From the NCBI RefSeq assembly GCF_900107395.1, contig NZ_FNPW01000001.1, positions 709,403 through 773,402 of the forward strand: DNA of 64,000 bases. The letters run 5' to 3'. This document shows, one piece after another, positions 25,213 through 35,143 of the stretch (positions are counted from its first letter, which is position 1; each line of letters opens with the position of its first letter). A program made the position numbers and the translations under genes. This stretch comes from Pseudomonas sp. NFIX28. Its GTDB lineage: Bacteria; Pseudomonadota; Gammaproteobacteria; Pseudomonadales; Pseudomonadaceae. The notes beneath the pieces were generated by a model. The model was not told the origin of the DNA and did no database searches. It saw only the letters and a program-made list of their open reading frames with translations.

Positions 25213-27003
25213 TCAGCGCTCCTCGTCTTCCCAGGCCTCGCGCTGCACCGGGTGGATCGCCAGGTAGCTGTCGACGGCGTTGCCGATGGTCGGAAAGAAC
25301 GCCGCCTCGCCCAGCCGGGCGAACAGCCCGAAGCGCTTCAACTTGTCCTTGACCGGGTCCTTCATCTCGGCCACGCACAGCTTGATGCCGGCCCCGTGCA
25401 GCGTGTCGTCCAGTTCCGCAAGCATGTCGGCGGACGTCACATCGACGCTGGTCACCGGTTGCGCCGCCACCACCAGCCAGCGCACCGGTGTCGGCGATGC
25501 GGCCACCGCGTCCAGCACGCGGTCGTGGAACAGTTCGGCGTTGGCGAAGAACAACGGGGCATCCCAGCGAAACAGCACCAGACCGGGAATCAACCGCGCC
25601 TCGGGGTAGCGGGTGATGTCGTGATAGCCCTTGATCCCGTCTACCCGTCCCAGCACGGCCGAATAAGGGCGCCATCCATCCCACAGAAACTCGATGACCG
25701 CGATCACGATGGCCAGCCCGATCCCCTCGATCGCCCCCAGCACGGCCACGCCGATGGTGCAGACGATAGACAGCCAGAACTCCCATTGCTGGATTCGATA
25801 AATCCGCCGCAGGTCGCTGACCTCGATCAGGCCGATGGCGGAGGCGATCACCACCGCGGCCAGGGCGCTGGTGGGCAGGTCCTGCAACAGGTCCGGCGCC
25901 ATCACCAGCAGCAGGGCCACGGCCAGCGCTCCAACGACCCCGGTCAGTTGGGTCTTGGCGCCCGCCGCCTCGGCCACCGGGGTGCGCGACGAGCTGCTGC
26001 TGATCGCAAAACCCTGGAACAGCCCGGCGGCCAGGTTGGCGATGCCCAGGCCGACCATTTCCTGGTTGGGGTCGACATAGGTGCGGGTCCGCGCCGCATA
26101 CACCCGCGAGAGCACGCTGGTGTCGGCGAACGAAACCAGGGCCACGGCGCAACCGCCGATCAGCACCGGCACCACATCGTCAGGGCGGATCCAGGGAATG
26201 GCGAATGCGGGCAAGCCCTGTGGCAGCGAGCCAAGGACCGACACCCCGGCCCGCGCCGACAGGTCCAGCACGGCGACCGCGACAGTCGCCGCGGTGACGG
26301 CGATCAAAATGCCCGGCACCCGCTTGCTGTTGCGAAACACCAGGATCACCGCCAGGGTCGCCGCGCCGACCATGAAGGCGCTCCAATTGGTCTTGCCATC
26401 CCACACGGCTTCGATGATCGCCCAGAGGTTTCTCAATGGCCCGTCGACTTCGACCGAAAAGCCGAAGAATTTCGGCAACTGGCTGATCAAGACCGTCAGC
26501 GCGATGCCGTTCATGTATCCGTAGCGGATCGGCTTGGACAGCAGCTCCGTGACAAACCCCAGGCGCGCCAGGCCGGCCAGGATGCAGACCGCCCCCGCGA
26601 CGATCGCCATCATGCCGGCCAGCGCCACCGCGCGCTGCGGGTCGCCGCCCGACAGCGGCAGGACGACGGCGAGGATCACCGCGGCCAGCGACGAATCCGG
26701 CCCCAGCACCAGGATCCGGCTGGGGCCGAACAGCGCATATGCGAGCAACGGCACGATGGTCGCGTAGAGCCCATAGATGCCCGGCAGGCCCGACGCTACC
26801 GCGTAGGCAATGCCCACCGGCACCAGCATGGTGGTCAGCACCAGGCCGGCCACGAAGTCGTGGCGCAACCAGGCCATCCGGTATTCGCGCAGCATGTGCA
26901 GCCCCGGTAGCCAGCGGCTCCAGCGATGCGCGACGGTGCCGCTGTCACGCCGGGCAATGCGCCCGGGTTCCGGAGCGGGAGGCGAAGAACCCGAATGGTT
27001 CAT
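25213..27003 (-). CDS. SulP/SLC26 family anion transporter with STAS domain
   Basis: The protein has 596 residues. An inner-membrane domain of about 10-14 helices begins near residue 45 with HDFVAGLVLTTMLVPVGIAYA, and family signatures SGLPGIYGLYATIVPLLAY and FGPSRILVLGPDSSLAAV follow. The C-terminal STAS domain spans about 460-575 (RLIPGLVLFRWDAPLFFANA, then the strand/helix around SADMLAELDDTLHGAGI). SulP proteins move sulfate, bicarbonate or dicarboxylates; the substrate here is not determinable. It starts 48 bases after the ppk2 stop on the same strand, so it is probably in one operon with ppk2. Confidence 0.9.
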   Translation of the reverse strand: MNHSGSSPPAPEPGRIARRDSGTVAHRWSRWLPGLHMLREYRMAWLRHDFVAGLVLTTMLVPVGIAYAVASGLPGIYGLYATIVPLLAYALFGPSRILVLGPDSSLAAVILAVVLPLSGGDPQRAVALAGMMAIVAGAVCILAGLARLGFVTELLSKPIRYGYMNGIALTVLISQLPKFFGFSVEVDGPLRNLWAIIEAVWDGKTNWSAFMVGAATLAVILVFRNSKRVPGILIAVTAATVAVAVLDLSARAGVSVLGSLPQGLPAFAIPWIRPDDVVPVLIGGCAVALVSFADTSVLSRVYAARTRTYVDPNQEMVGLGIANLAAGLFQGFAISSSSSRTPVAEAAGAKTQLTGVVGALAVALLLVMAPDLLQDLPTSALAAVVIASAIGLIEVSDLRRIYRIQQWEFWLSIVCTIGVAVLGAIEGIGLAIVIAVIEFLWDGWRPYSAVLGRVDGIKGYHDITRYPEARLIPGLVLFRWDAPLFFANAELFHDRVLDAVAASPTPVRWLVVAAQPVTSVDVTSADMLAELDDTLHGAGIKLCVAEMKDPVKDKLKRFGLFARLGEAAFFPTIGNAVDSYLAIHPVQREAWEDEER

Positions 27004-27051
27004 GGGACGGTGGCCCTGTGCTGTGCGGCGCGGATCGGCTCGGGAGCCGGC

Positions 27052-27873
27052 TCAGAACGGCTCGGGAATACGCCGCAACGGATAATCCGGCTCGCGATAA
27101 CCGCCCGCTTTCTGGCGCTTGGGCAATACCACTTTTTCCCGTGGCACTTCCTTGTAGGGCACGCGGCTGAGCAGGTCGGAAATGATATTCAGCCGCGCAC
27201 GGCGCTTGTCGTTGGAGTCGGCCACCAGCCAGGGGCCATGTTCGGTATCGGTGGCCTTGAACATCGCATCGCGGGCGCGGGAGTAGTCATACCAGCGGCT
27301 GTATGACTTGAGGTCCATGGGGCTGAGCTTCCAGATCTTGCGTCCGTCCTTGATCCGCGCCTCGAGCCGGCGGGTCTGTTCTTCCGGGCTGACCTCCAGC
27401 CAGTACTTGAGCAGGATGATGCCCGAGTCGACGATCGCCCGTTCCACCAGGGGCACCGCCTTGAGGAAGCTGGTGGCCTGCTCTTCGCTGCAAAAGCCCA
27501 TCACCCGCTCGACGCCGGCGCGGTTGTACCAACTGCGGTCGAAGATCACCACCTCGCCCGCCGCCGGCAAATGCGGCAGGTAACGTTGCAGGTACATCTG
27601 GCTCTTCTCGCGGTCGTTCGGCGCCGGCAGCGCGACGACCCGGAATACCCGCGGGCTCACGCGCTCGGTGAGGGCCTTGATGGTCCCGCCCTTGCCCGCG
27701 CCATCGCGACCCTCGAAGACCACGCAGATCTTGACGCCCTTTTCGCGCACCCATTCCTGCAGCTTCACCAGCTCGACATGCAGCTTGCGCAGTTGCTCCT
27801 CATAGTCTTTCTTGGCCAGTTTCTCCGGTTCGACGGATACGCCCTTGGCGGCGCTCTTCTTGCTTTTTGCCAT
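27052..27873 (-). CDS. ppk2: polyphosphate kinase 2
   Basis: The protein has 273 residues, the normal size of single-domain class I PPK2. Walker A is GRDGAGKG (55-62) and Walker B is DRSWYNRAGVE (112-122), both diagnostic. The lid region includes ERVMGF and the Lys/Arg-rich segment around 170-195. Class I enzymes phosphorylate nucleoside diphosphates using polyphosphate, and thereby regenerate ATP or GTP. The Lys-rich N-terminus (MAKSKKSAAK) looks flexible. It lies first in a likely two-gene unit with a SulP transporter. Confidence 0.93.
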   Translation of the reverse strand: MAKSKKSAAKGVSVEPEKLAKKDYEEQLRKLHVELVKLQEWVREKGVKICVVFEGRDGAGKGGTIKALTERVSPRVFRVVALPAPNDREKSQMYLQRYLPHLPAAGEVVIFDRSWYNRAGVERVMGFCSEEQATSFLKAVPLVERAIVDSGIILLKYWLEVSPEEQTRRLEARIKDGRKIWKLSPMDLKSYSRWYDYSRARDAMFKATDTEHGPWLVADSNDKRRARLNIISDLLSRVPYKEVPREKVVLPKRQKAGGYREPDYPLRRIPEPF

Positions 27874-27997
27874 GACCAGAACCTCGTGTCGGCGTTATCG
27901 ATCGGCTGAGTCTAGTCGATGATCGCGCCTGCACGGGGCTGGCGATGCAACGCCTTCGCCGGCCATTGCAGCAACCCGGCGCGTGCCTTGCGGGCGT

Positions 27998-28432
27998 TCA
28001 GCTCGACGGCTTGTTCGCCGCCAGATAGGGCGCCAGGCGCCGCGCCATTTCCTCGCCCAGCGCCTGCAGGCCGCTCATGGGGCGGATCATCACTTCGAAC
28101 TCGACGATCTTGCCCGCCTCGTCGAAGCGGATCATGTCGATGCCCTTGAGCTGCCGATCGTCGACCCGCGCGCTGAACTCCAGCACCACGTTCAAGCCGT
28201 CGGCGCTGACCAGCTCACGGTGATAGGCGAAGTCGCTGAAGACCTTGCTCACGGTATTGAGAATGGTCGAGACCACCGGCACGCCCGGGTACGGGGTGTG
28301 GGCCATGGGCGAACGGAATAGCACTTTCGAATCCAGCAGCTCGGGCAAGGCGCCGAGGTCGCCCTGGGCCAGCATGGCGTGCCAGCGTTGCAAGGAGGCG
28401 GCAGCCTGGGGCTGCAGTTGCAGATCGGACAT
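27998..28432 (-). CDS. NTF2-like (SnoaL-type) protein
   Basis: The protein has 144 residues from ATG at 28432, chosen because AGGAGAACCCC precedes it. A longer frame to 28558 lacks a ribosome site. The pattern of a first helix with LQRWHAMLAQGDLGALPELLDS, then strand SKVLFRSPM and late strands DMIRFDEAGKIVEFEVMIRP fits the cone-shaped NTF2-like fold of SnoaL and ketosteroid isomerase relatives. No catalytic Asp pair is clear, so function is unknown. It is flanked by ppk2 and a solute-binding gene, all on the minus strand but well spaced. Confidence 0.78.
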   Translation of the reverse strand: MSDLQLQPQAAASLQRWHAMLAQGDLGALPELLDSKVLFRSPMAHTPYPGVPVVSTILNTVSKVFSDFAYHRELVSADGLNVVLEFSARVDDRQLKGIDMIRFDEAGKIVEFEVMIRPMSGLQALGEEMARRLAPYLAANKPSS

Positions 28433-28589
28433 GGGGTTCTCCTGTCGCTTGTCGGGGTTGCACGGGGAACTGATTGACCGGGTCACGATAAGCGCCGGGC
28501 GCAGCCGGCAACAATGATCGCAAGTGACACTTGATTGATCGCAGCGAGCAATCGGCAACGGCAGCGCCCCACCCGGGCAACCCCTTCAA

Positions 28590-29378
28590 TCACGGTTTGC
28601 CGGGTCTTGGCGGCTGCATCGCCGGGCCGTTATCGATATAGCGGCTTTTGATTTGCTCGACGGTGCCGTCACGGCGCATGGCGTCGATGGCCTTGGCCAG
28701 CTGGGCCACGACATCGGCGTCGCAAACCCTGGAACAGGCAAGGTAAAGCTCATGGCTCACCAGCGGCGGGCTCATCAGCAACGGCCGGCTGGAGACCCGC
28801 TGCCAGATATACCGGCTTTCCTGCACGCCGTTGAACCAGGCGTCCACCCGGCCCTTGAGCAGGAGTTGCGCGGGGTTCTCGCCGATTTTCATGGCATACA
28901 CCTGCTGCGGGGCGAAGCCTTTGCTGCGCAGGATTTCTTCCTGGGCGCTGCCCAGGCCCACCGCGATCACCTTGAAGCGGCGCCGGGCTTCGTCGAAGTC
29001 CGCGACTTTATGCTCGAGGCTGAAAAACGCCCTGTCCATCTGCATGACCGGGGCAATCCAGGTGTAGTGGTTTTCCCGCTCGGGGGTCCGGCTGAGCGGC
29101 GCGAGCAGGACATTGGTCTTTTCCATGGCGTATTTTTGCGCCCGGGCCCACGGCAGGGTCCTGGGCTCGCTGGCATACCCGGCCTGCTTCAGCGCCCGTA
29201 CAACCACGTCGCCGACAATCCCGTGACGCTCGCCCTGGTTGACCATGGTCAGGGGCGGCGCGTCCGGCAGGAGGAGCTCGAGGGAAGGATGCGCCGCGAG
29301 GCCGGGAACCGTTCCCAGCCATAGCGGCAGTAGCAGGCTGAAAAGAGCGACGCCTTTGGCTGGTGTTCTATCAATCAC
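28590..29378 (-). CDS. periplasmic solute-binding protein (SBP_bac_3-like)
   Basis: The protein has 262 residues with a signal peptide ending near VPGLAA (about residue 29). The mature part has the layout of amino-acid-binding proteins: PDAPPLTMVNQGERHGIVGD at the start, then a second lobe from about 125 (FKVIAVGLGSAQEEILRSKG). Several Pseudomonas relatives without transporter genes are annotated only as transporter substrate-binding domain proteins. No permease or ATPase gene is adjacent, so it may work with a distant ABC system or in sensing. The end is Pro-rich (AMQPPRPGKP). Confidence 0.82.
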   Translation of the reverse strand: MIDRTPAKGVALFSLLLPLWLGTVPGLAAHPSLELLLPDAPPLTMVNQGERHGIVGDVVVRALKQAGYASEPRTLPWARAQKYAMEKTNVLLAPLSRTPERENHYTWIAPVMQMDRAFFSLEHKVADFDEARRRFKVIAVGLGSAQEEILRSKGFAPQQVYAMKIGENPAQLLLKGRVDAWFNGVQESRYIWQRVSSRPLLMSPPLVSHELYLACSRVCDADVVAQLAKAIDAMRRDGTVEQIKSRYIDNGPAMQPPRPGKP

Positions 29379-29950
29379 ACAACGAGCCTCTTGTTGGCTT
29401 TTTATTGATTATGAGGGGGCCGGTGGTATCCGCCGTGGAGGGTAGAACAGTGTCGCTGCCCGCGTCCTGCTTGTACCGGCTGCCAGGACTGTTGCGCCGG
29501 CTTTTTTCCACATTGTTTGACTTCGGGCAAACGATGCCCGCCGCTGCAAGCGCGCCGGAGTATACGCCGGGAACGCCAGGGCCTCGGCAAGGGTCGTATC
29601 GCTCGCCTGGGTCGCACGGGGCAAACGTGTCAAGACGCCCGGACGGAGCGTCCACTGACCGACCGCGCGCGCGCGTGACTTGCCGCCGCGTCGCCAACCG
29701 CAAAAAATGCCCGGGCTTGGCAGGCAACCGGGGGTTTTCCGGCCTGCCATTGGCAAAGCCTGAACACCGGCTGTCTAGGCGAACGATAAACGCGCCGTTG
29801 GCCTTTTTTTCATGTTCGTTTCCCATTTTTACGCTTAACCTGAATCCATTCACCGGCACTGGCAGCTTGCCAGGCCTGGTGACCGAAACAAAAGCTAACA
29901 CATTGATCTGGCTTTACTTTTACCTTGCGTGGTCTTTACTTCATTCGCCC
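29379..29950. other. long upstream region of the arn operon
   Basis: About 570 bases with no family-supported gene. It contains a GC-rich inner part with CG-repeats near 29660-29680 and an AT-richer part from 29800, where a promoter is expected. Perfect PmrA or PhoP boxes were not found. Confidence 0.4.
29912..29941 (+). promoter_or_regulatory. direct repeats, candidate response-regulator site for arn
   Basis: CTTTACTT occurs at 29912-29919 and again at 29934-29941. The 22-base period equals two helical turns, as expected for a response regulator binding one face of DNA. It lies about 150 bases before arnB. Which regulator binds is unknown; it does not match the PmrA or PhoP consensus well. 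Confidence 0.3.
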
Positions 29951-30064
29951 ATGGATGACCACGCCGACCTCACTTACGGACACCCTTCAATGACCGAATC
30001 CAAAACGCCTTTCCTGAATTTCCCCCACGGTGGCACAGGCGCTTTTTCTCCTTTCGATTACTGA
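29951..30064 (+). CDS. possible short leader ORF upstream of arnB
   Basis: A 37-codon frame starts ATGGATGAC and ends 27 bases before the arnB start. An internal ATG at 29990 would give 24 residues (MTESKTPFLNFPHGGTGAFS then PFDY). It has no strong ribosome site. The codon use looks normal, and the frame ends just before the arnB ribosome site, so it could be a leader peptide or an unannotated small protein. It may equally be chance. Confidence 0.3.
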   Translation: MDDHADLTYGHPSMTESKTPFLNFPHGGTGAFSPFDY

Positions 30065-30091
30065 ACAACCTTTTCCCCTTCCGAGGTCTCA

Positions 30092-31240
30092 ATGAGCCAG
30101 GCTTTCCTTCCTTTTTCGCGCCCAAGCATGGGCGATGAAGAGATTGCTGCGGTCGAGCAGGTTCTGCGTTCCGGCTGGATCACCACCGGGCCGAAGAACC
30201 AGGAACTCGAGCAGCAATTTGCCGCGCGGGTCGGCTGCAAGCATGCGGTGGCGCTGTCGTCGGCTACCGGTGGCATGCACCTCGCCTTGCTGGCCCTGGG
30301 GGTCGGCCCTGGCGACGAAGTGATCACCCCCTCGCAGACCTGGGTGTCCACCGCCAACATGATCTGCCTGCTGGGCGCGACCCCGGTGTTCGTCGACGTC
30401 GACCCGCACACCCTGATGACCGATGCCGCCACGGTTGAAGCGGCAATCACGCCGCGCACCAAGGCGATCGTCCCAGTGCATTACGCCGGTGCCGCCTTCG
30501 ACCTCGACCCGCTGTACGCCCTCGCCGCCCGCCATGGCATCGCGGTGATCGAGGACGCCGCGCACGCCGCCGGCACCACCTATCGCGGCCGCGCCATCGG
30601 CGCTCGGGGCACGGCGATCTTTTCCTTCCATGCGATCAAGAACATGACCTGCGCCGAAGGCGCGATGTTTGTCAGCGATGACGAGGCCCTGGCCAACCGG
30701 GTGCGCATGCTCAAGTTCCATGGCCTGGGCGTCGATGCCTATGACCGCCTGACCCACGGGCGCAAGCCCCAGGCCGAGGTGATCGAACCCGGCTTCAAGT
30801 ACAACCTGGCGGATATCAATGCCGCCATCGCCCTGGTGCAGTTGCGGCGCCTGGACGCGATCAATCGCCAGCGCGAAGTCCTGGCCAATGCCTACCTGGA
30901 GCAATTGCGCGACCTGCCGGTGCAACCGCTGCACCTGCCGCCGTATCCGCAACAGCATGCCTGGCACCTGTTTATCCTGCGCATCGACGCCGAGCGCTGC
31001 GGCATCGATCGCGACGGCTTCATGAAGGCCCTGCAGGAAAAAAACATCGGCAGCGGCATCCATTTCGTCGCCACTCACCTGCACAGTTATTATCGCCAGC
31101 GCTTTCCCCAGGTGCGGCTACCCCATACCGAATGGAACTCGGCACGCCTGTGCTCGATTCCGCTGTTCCCCGACATGACCCTCGACGATGTCGAGCGGGT
31201 CGTCGGCGCCATCAAAACCAGTCTGGACCCAAGCCTTTGA
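30092..31240 (+). CDS. arnB: UDP-4-amino-4-deoxy-L-arabinose aminotransferase
   Basis: This 382-residue PLP-dependent DegT/DnrJ/EryC1 family enzyme transfers an amino group from glutamate to UDP-4-ketopentose. The PLP Schiff-base lysine is Lys183 in [13 protein letters not shown], and the substrate-side motifs [14 protein letters not shown] (near 57-70) and EDAAHAAG (154-161) are typical. GAGG precedes ATG. It opens the arnBCADTEF-ugd operon, whose product, lipid A with L-Ara4N, lowers binding of polymyxin and host peptides. The stop overlaps the arnC start. Confidence 0.96.
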   Translation: MSQAFLPFSRPSMGDEEIAAVEQVLRSGWITTGPKNQELEQQFAARVGCKHAVALSSATGGMHLALLALGVGPGDEVITPSQTWVSTANMICLLGATPVFVDVDPHTLMTDAATVEAAITPRTKAIVPVHYAGAAFDLDPLYALAARHGIAVIEDAAHAAGTTYRGRAIGARGTAIFSFHAIKNMTCAEGAMFVSDDEALANRVRMLKFHGLGVDAYDRLTHGRKPQAEVIEPGFKYNLADINAAIALVQLRRLDAINRQREVLANAYLEQLRDLPVQPLHLPPYPQQHAWHLFILRIDAERCGIDRDGFMKALQEKNIGSGIHFVATHLHSYYRQRFPQVRLPHTEWNSARLCSIPLFPDMTLDDVERVVGAIKTSLDPSL

Positions 31241-32256
31241 AACCTTATCCAATCGAGTTCGTGTCGATCGTCATCCCGGTCTACAACGAAGAAGAGAGCC
31301 TGCCCGAGCTGCTGCGGCGCACTGAAGCAGCCTGCCGCCAGCTCAAGCACGATTTCGAGATCGTCCTGGTCGACGACGGCAGCCGCGACGAGTCGGCGCA
31401 GATCCTCGAGGACGCCGCCAGCCGCGAAGGCAGCCCGGTGGTGGCGGTGATCCTCAATCGCAACTACGGCCAGCATGCGGCGATCATGGCCGGCTTCGAG
31501 CAATGCCGTGGCGACGTGGTCATCACCCTGGACGCCGACCTGCAGAACCCGCCGGAAGAAATCCCGCGCCTGGTGGCCCAGGCCGAGCTGGGCTACGACG
31601 TGGTCGGCACGGTGCGCAACAACCGCCAGGACTCCGCCTGGCGCCGCTGGCCGTCGAAGCTGATCAACCTCGCCGTGCAGCGCTCCACCGGCGTGGCCAT
31701 GAACGACTACGGCTGCATGCTGCGCGCCTACCGCCGCAGCGTGGTCGACGCCATGCTCGCCTGTCGCGAACGCAGCACCTTTATCCCGATCCTGGCCAAC
31801 AGCTTCGCCCGCCACACCACCGAGGTGCTGGTGAACCACGCCGAGCGCGAACACGGCGACTCCAAGTACAGCCCGATGCGCCTGATCAACCTGATGTTCG
31901 ACCTGATCACCTGCATGACCACCACGCCGCTGCGCCTGTTGAGCATCATCGGCTTCAGCATGGCCGGTCTCGGCGTGCTGTTCGCCCTGCTGCTGATCTT
32001 CCTGCGCCTGGTGTTCGGCTCCGAATGGGCCGGCGACGGCATGTTCGTGCTGTTCGCCATCCTGTTCGTGTTCACCGGCGGCCAGTTCATCGGCATGGGC
32101 CTGTTGGGCGAATACCTGGGCCGCATGTACAGCGACGTGCGTGCCCGCCCGCGCTTCTTCATTGAAAAAGTCCTGCGCAGCCAGCCTGCCGCCCCGGCTC
32201 CCGCCATCACGGTCGACGGTCTAACTTCCACTCTCTCCGATCAGGTTTCGCCATGA
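31237..32256 (+). CDS. arnC: undecaprenyl-phosphate 4-deoxy-4-formamido-L-arabinose transferase
   Basis: The protein has 339 residues if it begins at TTG 31237, which overlaps the arnB stop as TTGA and gives the expected N-terminus (M)[21 protein letters not shown] longer frame from 31132 reads through arnB and has an unlikely Arg-rich head. The family 2 glycosyltransferase domain has the DDGS motif and [10 protein letters not shown]. Two C-terminal membrane segments (about 235-300) anchor it in the inner membrane. It attaches L-Ara4FN to undecaprenyl phosphate. Confidence 0.93.
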   Translation: MKPYPIEFVSIVIPVYNEEESLPELLRRTEAACRQLKHDFEIVLVDDGSRDESAQILEDAASREGSPVVAVILNRNYGQHAAIMAGFEQCRGDVVITLDADLQNPPEEIPRLVAQAELGYDVVGTVRNNRQDSAWRRWPSKLINLAVQRSTGVAMNDYGCMLRAYRRSVVDAMLACRERSTFIPILANSFARHTTEVLVNHAEREHGDSKYSPMRLINLMFDLITCMTTTPLRLLSIIGFSMAGLGVLFALLLIFLRLVFGSEWAGDGMFVLFAILFVFTGGQFIGMGLLGEYLGRMYSDVRARPRFFIEKVLRSQPAAPAPAITVDGLTSTLSDQVSP

Positions 32257-34259
32257 GTCATAAAGCTGTTGTCTTTGCCTACCACGATATCGGCTGCGCG
32301 GGCATCGAAGCCCTGCTCGACGCAGGTTATGAAATCGGCGCGGTCTTCACCCATGCCGACGACCCGCAGGAAAACACCTTCTACGGCTCCGTGGCCCAGC
32401 TGTGCTCGCTCAAGGGCATCCCGGTGCATGCCCCGGAAGACGCCAACCACCCGCTGTGGGTCGAGCGCATCGCCAAGCTCAACCCCGACTACCTCTTCTC
32501 CTTCTACTATCGCAACCTGTTGAGCGAAGCGCTGTTGGCCACCGCCGGCAAAGGCGCCTTCAACCTGCACGGCTCGCTGCTGCCGAGCTACCGTGGCCGC
32601 GCCCCGGCCAACTGGGTGCTGGTCAACGGCGAAAGCGAAACCGGCGTGACCCTGCACCGCATGGTCAAACGCCCCGACGCCGGGGCGATCATTGCCCAGC
32701 AGCGAGTGGCCATCGAACGCCGCGACACCGCGCTGAGCCTGCACGGCAAGCTGCGCGACGCCGCCGCCAACCTGCTGCGCGACACCCTGCCCGCCCTGGC
32801 GCAAGGCAAGGTCAGCGAAACCGCCCAGGACGAATCCCGGGCCAGCTACTTCGGGCGCCGCACCGCGGCCGACGGCAAGTTGCTGTGGAGCCAGCCGGCC
32901 GAGCAGCTGTTCAACCTGGTGCGCGCCGTGACCAAGCCTTACCCGGGCGCGTTCTGCGCCGTGGGCGAGCACAAGCTGATCGTCTGGAGCGCCGAGGTGG
33001 TCAAGGGCAACGAAGGCCAGGCCCCGGGCCGGGTGATCAGCGTCGATCCGCTGCGCATCGCCTGCGGCGAGGACTCGCTGCTGATCAACGCCGGCCAGCG
33101 CAACGACAACGGCCTGTACCTCAGCGGCCCGCAACTGGCCAACGAACTGGGCCTGGTGGACGGCTCGCTGCTGCGCGGCGCCGAATCCGGCCGCGCGCCG
33201 CGCCGCACGCGGGTGCTGATCCTCGGCGTCAACGGTTTTATCGGCAATCACCTGTCCGAACGCCTGCTGCGTGACGACCGTTACGAAGTCTATGGCCTGG
33301 ATATCGGTTCCGATGCCATCGAGCGCCTGCGTAGCCACCGGCATTTCCACTTCGTCGAAGGCGACATCAGCATCCACTCCGAGTGGATCGAGTACCACAT
33401 CAAGAAATGCGACGTGGTCCTGCCGCTGGTGGCCATCGCCACGCCGATCGAATACACCCGCAACCCGCTGCGCGTGTTCGAGCTGGACTTCGAAGAGAAC
33501 CTCAAGCTGGTTCGCTACTGCGTCAAATACAACAAGCGCGTGATCTTCCCGTCGACCTCCGAGGTCTACGGCATGTGCCAGGACCAGAACTTCGACGAAG
33601 ACACCTCCAACCTGATCGTCGGCCCGATCAACAAGCAACGCTGGATCTATTCGGTGTCCAAGCAGCTGCTGGACCGGGTGATCTGGGCCTACGGCAGCAA
33701 AGGCCTGAACTTCACCCTGTTCCGCCCGTTCAACTGGATGGGCCCGCGCCTGGACCGCCTGGACTCGGCGCGCATCGGCAGCTCCCGGGCCATCACCCAG
33801 CTGATCCTCAACCTGGTGGAAGGCACGCCGATCCGCCTGTTCGATGGCGGCGAGCAGAAGCGCTGCTTTACCGACATCGCCGACGGCATCGAAGCCCTGG
33901 CGCGCATCGTCGACAACGAGAACGATGTGTGCAACGGCCAGATCATCAACATCGGCAACCCGGACAACGAAGCCAGCATCCGCCAGTTGGGCGAAGAGCT
34001 GCTGCGCCAGTTCGAGGCCCACCCGCTGCGCGGCAATTTCCCGCCGTTCGCCGGTTTCCGCGAAGTCGAGAGCAAGTCCTTCTACGGTGCCGGCTACCAG
34101 GACGTGGAACACCGCAAGCCGAGCATCGCCAACGCCAAGCGCCTGCTGAACTGGGAACCGAGCGTCGAGATGAAGGAAACCATCGGCAACACCCTGGACT
34201 TCTTCTTGCGCGAGGCCATGCTCGAAATCGCGGAGCACGCCAAAGAAGAAGCACGTTGA
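32253..34259 (+). CDS. arnA: bifunctional UDP-L-Ara4N formyltransferase / UDP-GlcA C4-decarboxylase
   Basis: The 668-residue fusion has an N-terminal formyltransferase (about 1-305) with Asn104, His106 ([12 protein letters not shown]) and Asp142, matching E. coli Asn102/His104/Asp140 plus two. The C-terminal extended-SDR decarboxylase (about 325-660) has [15 protein letters not shown] for NAD and FPSTSEVYG for the Ser/Glu-Tyr site. ATGA overlap couples it to arnC. It is the only enzyme of the pathway with two separate steps in one chain. Length is within the normal range (660-668). Confidence 0.97.
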   Translation: MSHKAVVFAYHDIGCAGIEALLDAGYEIGAVFTHADDPQENTFYGSVAQLCSLKGIPVHAPEDANHPLWVERIAKLNPDYLFSFYYRNLLSEALLATAGKGAFNLHGSLLPSYRGRAPANWVLVNGESETGVTLHRMVKRPDAGAIIAQQRVAIERRDTALSLHGKLRDAAANLLRDTLPALAQGKVSETAQDESRASYFGRRTAADGKLLWSQPAEQLFNLVRAVTKPYPGAFCAVGEHKLIVWSAEVVKGNEGQAPGRVISVDPLRIACGEDSLLINAGQRNDNGLYLSGPQLANELGLVDGSLLRGAESGRAPRRTRVLILGVNGFIGNHLSERLLRDDRYEVYGLDIGSDAIERLRSHRHFHFVEGDISIHSEWIEYHIKKCDVVLPLVAIATPIEYTRNPLRVFELDFEENLKLVRYCVKYNKRVIFPSTSEVYGMCQDQNFDEDTSNLIVGPINKQRWIYSVSKQLLDRVIWAYGSKGLNFTLFRPFNWMGPRLDRLDSARIGSSRAITQLILNLVEGTPIRLFDGGEQKRCFTDIADGIEALARIVDNENDVCNGQIINIGNPDNEASIRQLGEELLRQFEAHPLRGNFPPFAGFREVESKSFYGAGYQDVEHRKPSIANAKRLLNWEPSVEMKETIGNTLDFFLREAMLEIAEHAKEEAR

Positions 34260-35143
34260 TGCAGGCAGGCCTGCGAATCGACGTCGACACCTATCGCGGT
34301 ACCCGCGAGGGGGTGCCGCGCTTGCTGGAACTGCTCGATGAAGCCGGGGTCAAGGCGACCTTCTTCTTCAGCGTCGGCCCGGACAACATGGGGCGCCACC
34401 TGTGGCGCCTGGTCCGTCCGCAATTTCTCTGGAAGATGCTGCGCTCCAACGCCGCCGGCCTGTATGGCTGGGACATCCTGCTGGCGGGCACGGCCTGGCC
34501 GGGCAAGCCGATCGGCCGCGCCCTCGGGCACCTGATGCGCCAGGCCCGGGACGCCGGCCATGAAGTCGGCCTGCACGCCTGGGACCATCACGGCTGGCAG
34601 GCCAATGCCGGGCGCTGGAGCCCGGCGCAACTGATCGAGCAGATCCGCCAGGGCGTCGACACCCTCAATGACATTCTCGGCCAGCGCATCGACTGCTCGG
34701 CCGCCGCCGGCTGGCGCGCCGACGCGTCGGTGATCGAGGCCAAGCAGGGTTTCGGCTTTCGCTACAACAGCGATTGCCGCGGTACGTCGATCTTCCAGCC
34801 ACGGCTGGCGGACGGCAGCCTGGGCACCCCGCAGGTTCCGGTCGACATGCCGACCTTCGACGAAGTGGTCGGGCCGATTGTCGCCGCCTGCGATTTCAAT
34901 GCATTCATCCTGGACCGGTTCCACCCGGAAAAGCTCAACGTCTACACCATTCACGCCGAGGTCGAAGGGATTTTGATGGCCAACGATTTTCGTCAACTGC
35001 TGGCCCAGGCGCGCCAGCGTGACATTCATTTCAATGCGCTGGGCGACTTGTTGCCCGCGTCCTTGCCGAGCCTGCCCCAGGGCCAGGTCGTGCGTGGTGC
35101 CCTCGACGGCCGCGAAGGCTGGCTGGGAGTACAAGGCGCATGA
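34259..35143 (+). CDS. arnD: 4-deoxy-4-formamido-L-arabinose-phosphoundecaprenol deformylase
   Basis: The protein has 294 residues from ATG at 34259, whose first base is the last base of the arnA stop (TGATG). The NodB-type polysaccharide deacetylase fold shows [20 protein letters not shown] at the start, including the metal-binding Asp pair, and the [11 protein letters not shown] motif near 101-111 carries zinc-ligand histidines. It removes the formyl group on the lipid carrier, which makes the later transfer irreversible. The very long frame extending upstream inside arnA is a shadow. Confidence 0.95.
   Translation: MQAGLRIDVDTYRGTREGVPRLLELLDEAGVKATFFFSVGPDNMGRHLWRLVRPQFLWKMLRSNAAGLYGWDILLAGTAWPGKPIGRALGHLMRQARDAGHEVGLHAWDHHGWQANAGRWSPAQLIEQIRQGVDTLNDILGQRIDCSAAAGWRADASVIEAKQGFGFRYNSDCRGTSIFQPRLADGSLGTPQVPVDMPTFDEVVGPIVAACDFNAFILDRFHPEKLNVYTIHAEVEGILMANDFRQLLAQARQRDIHFNALGDLLPASLPSLPQGQVVRGALDGREGWLGVQGA

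Noticed and set aside
29830..29860. PmrA box at CGCTTAACCTGAATCC
   Set aside because: Only one half-site resembles CTTAAG and the second is absent, so it does not support a PmrA site.
32241..34238. A 665-codon minus-strand frame over arnA
   Set aside because: ArnA is unambiguous with both domains. The antisense frame is another composition shadow.
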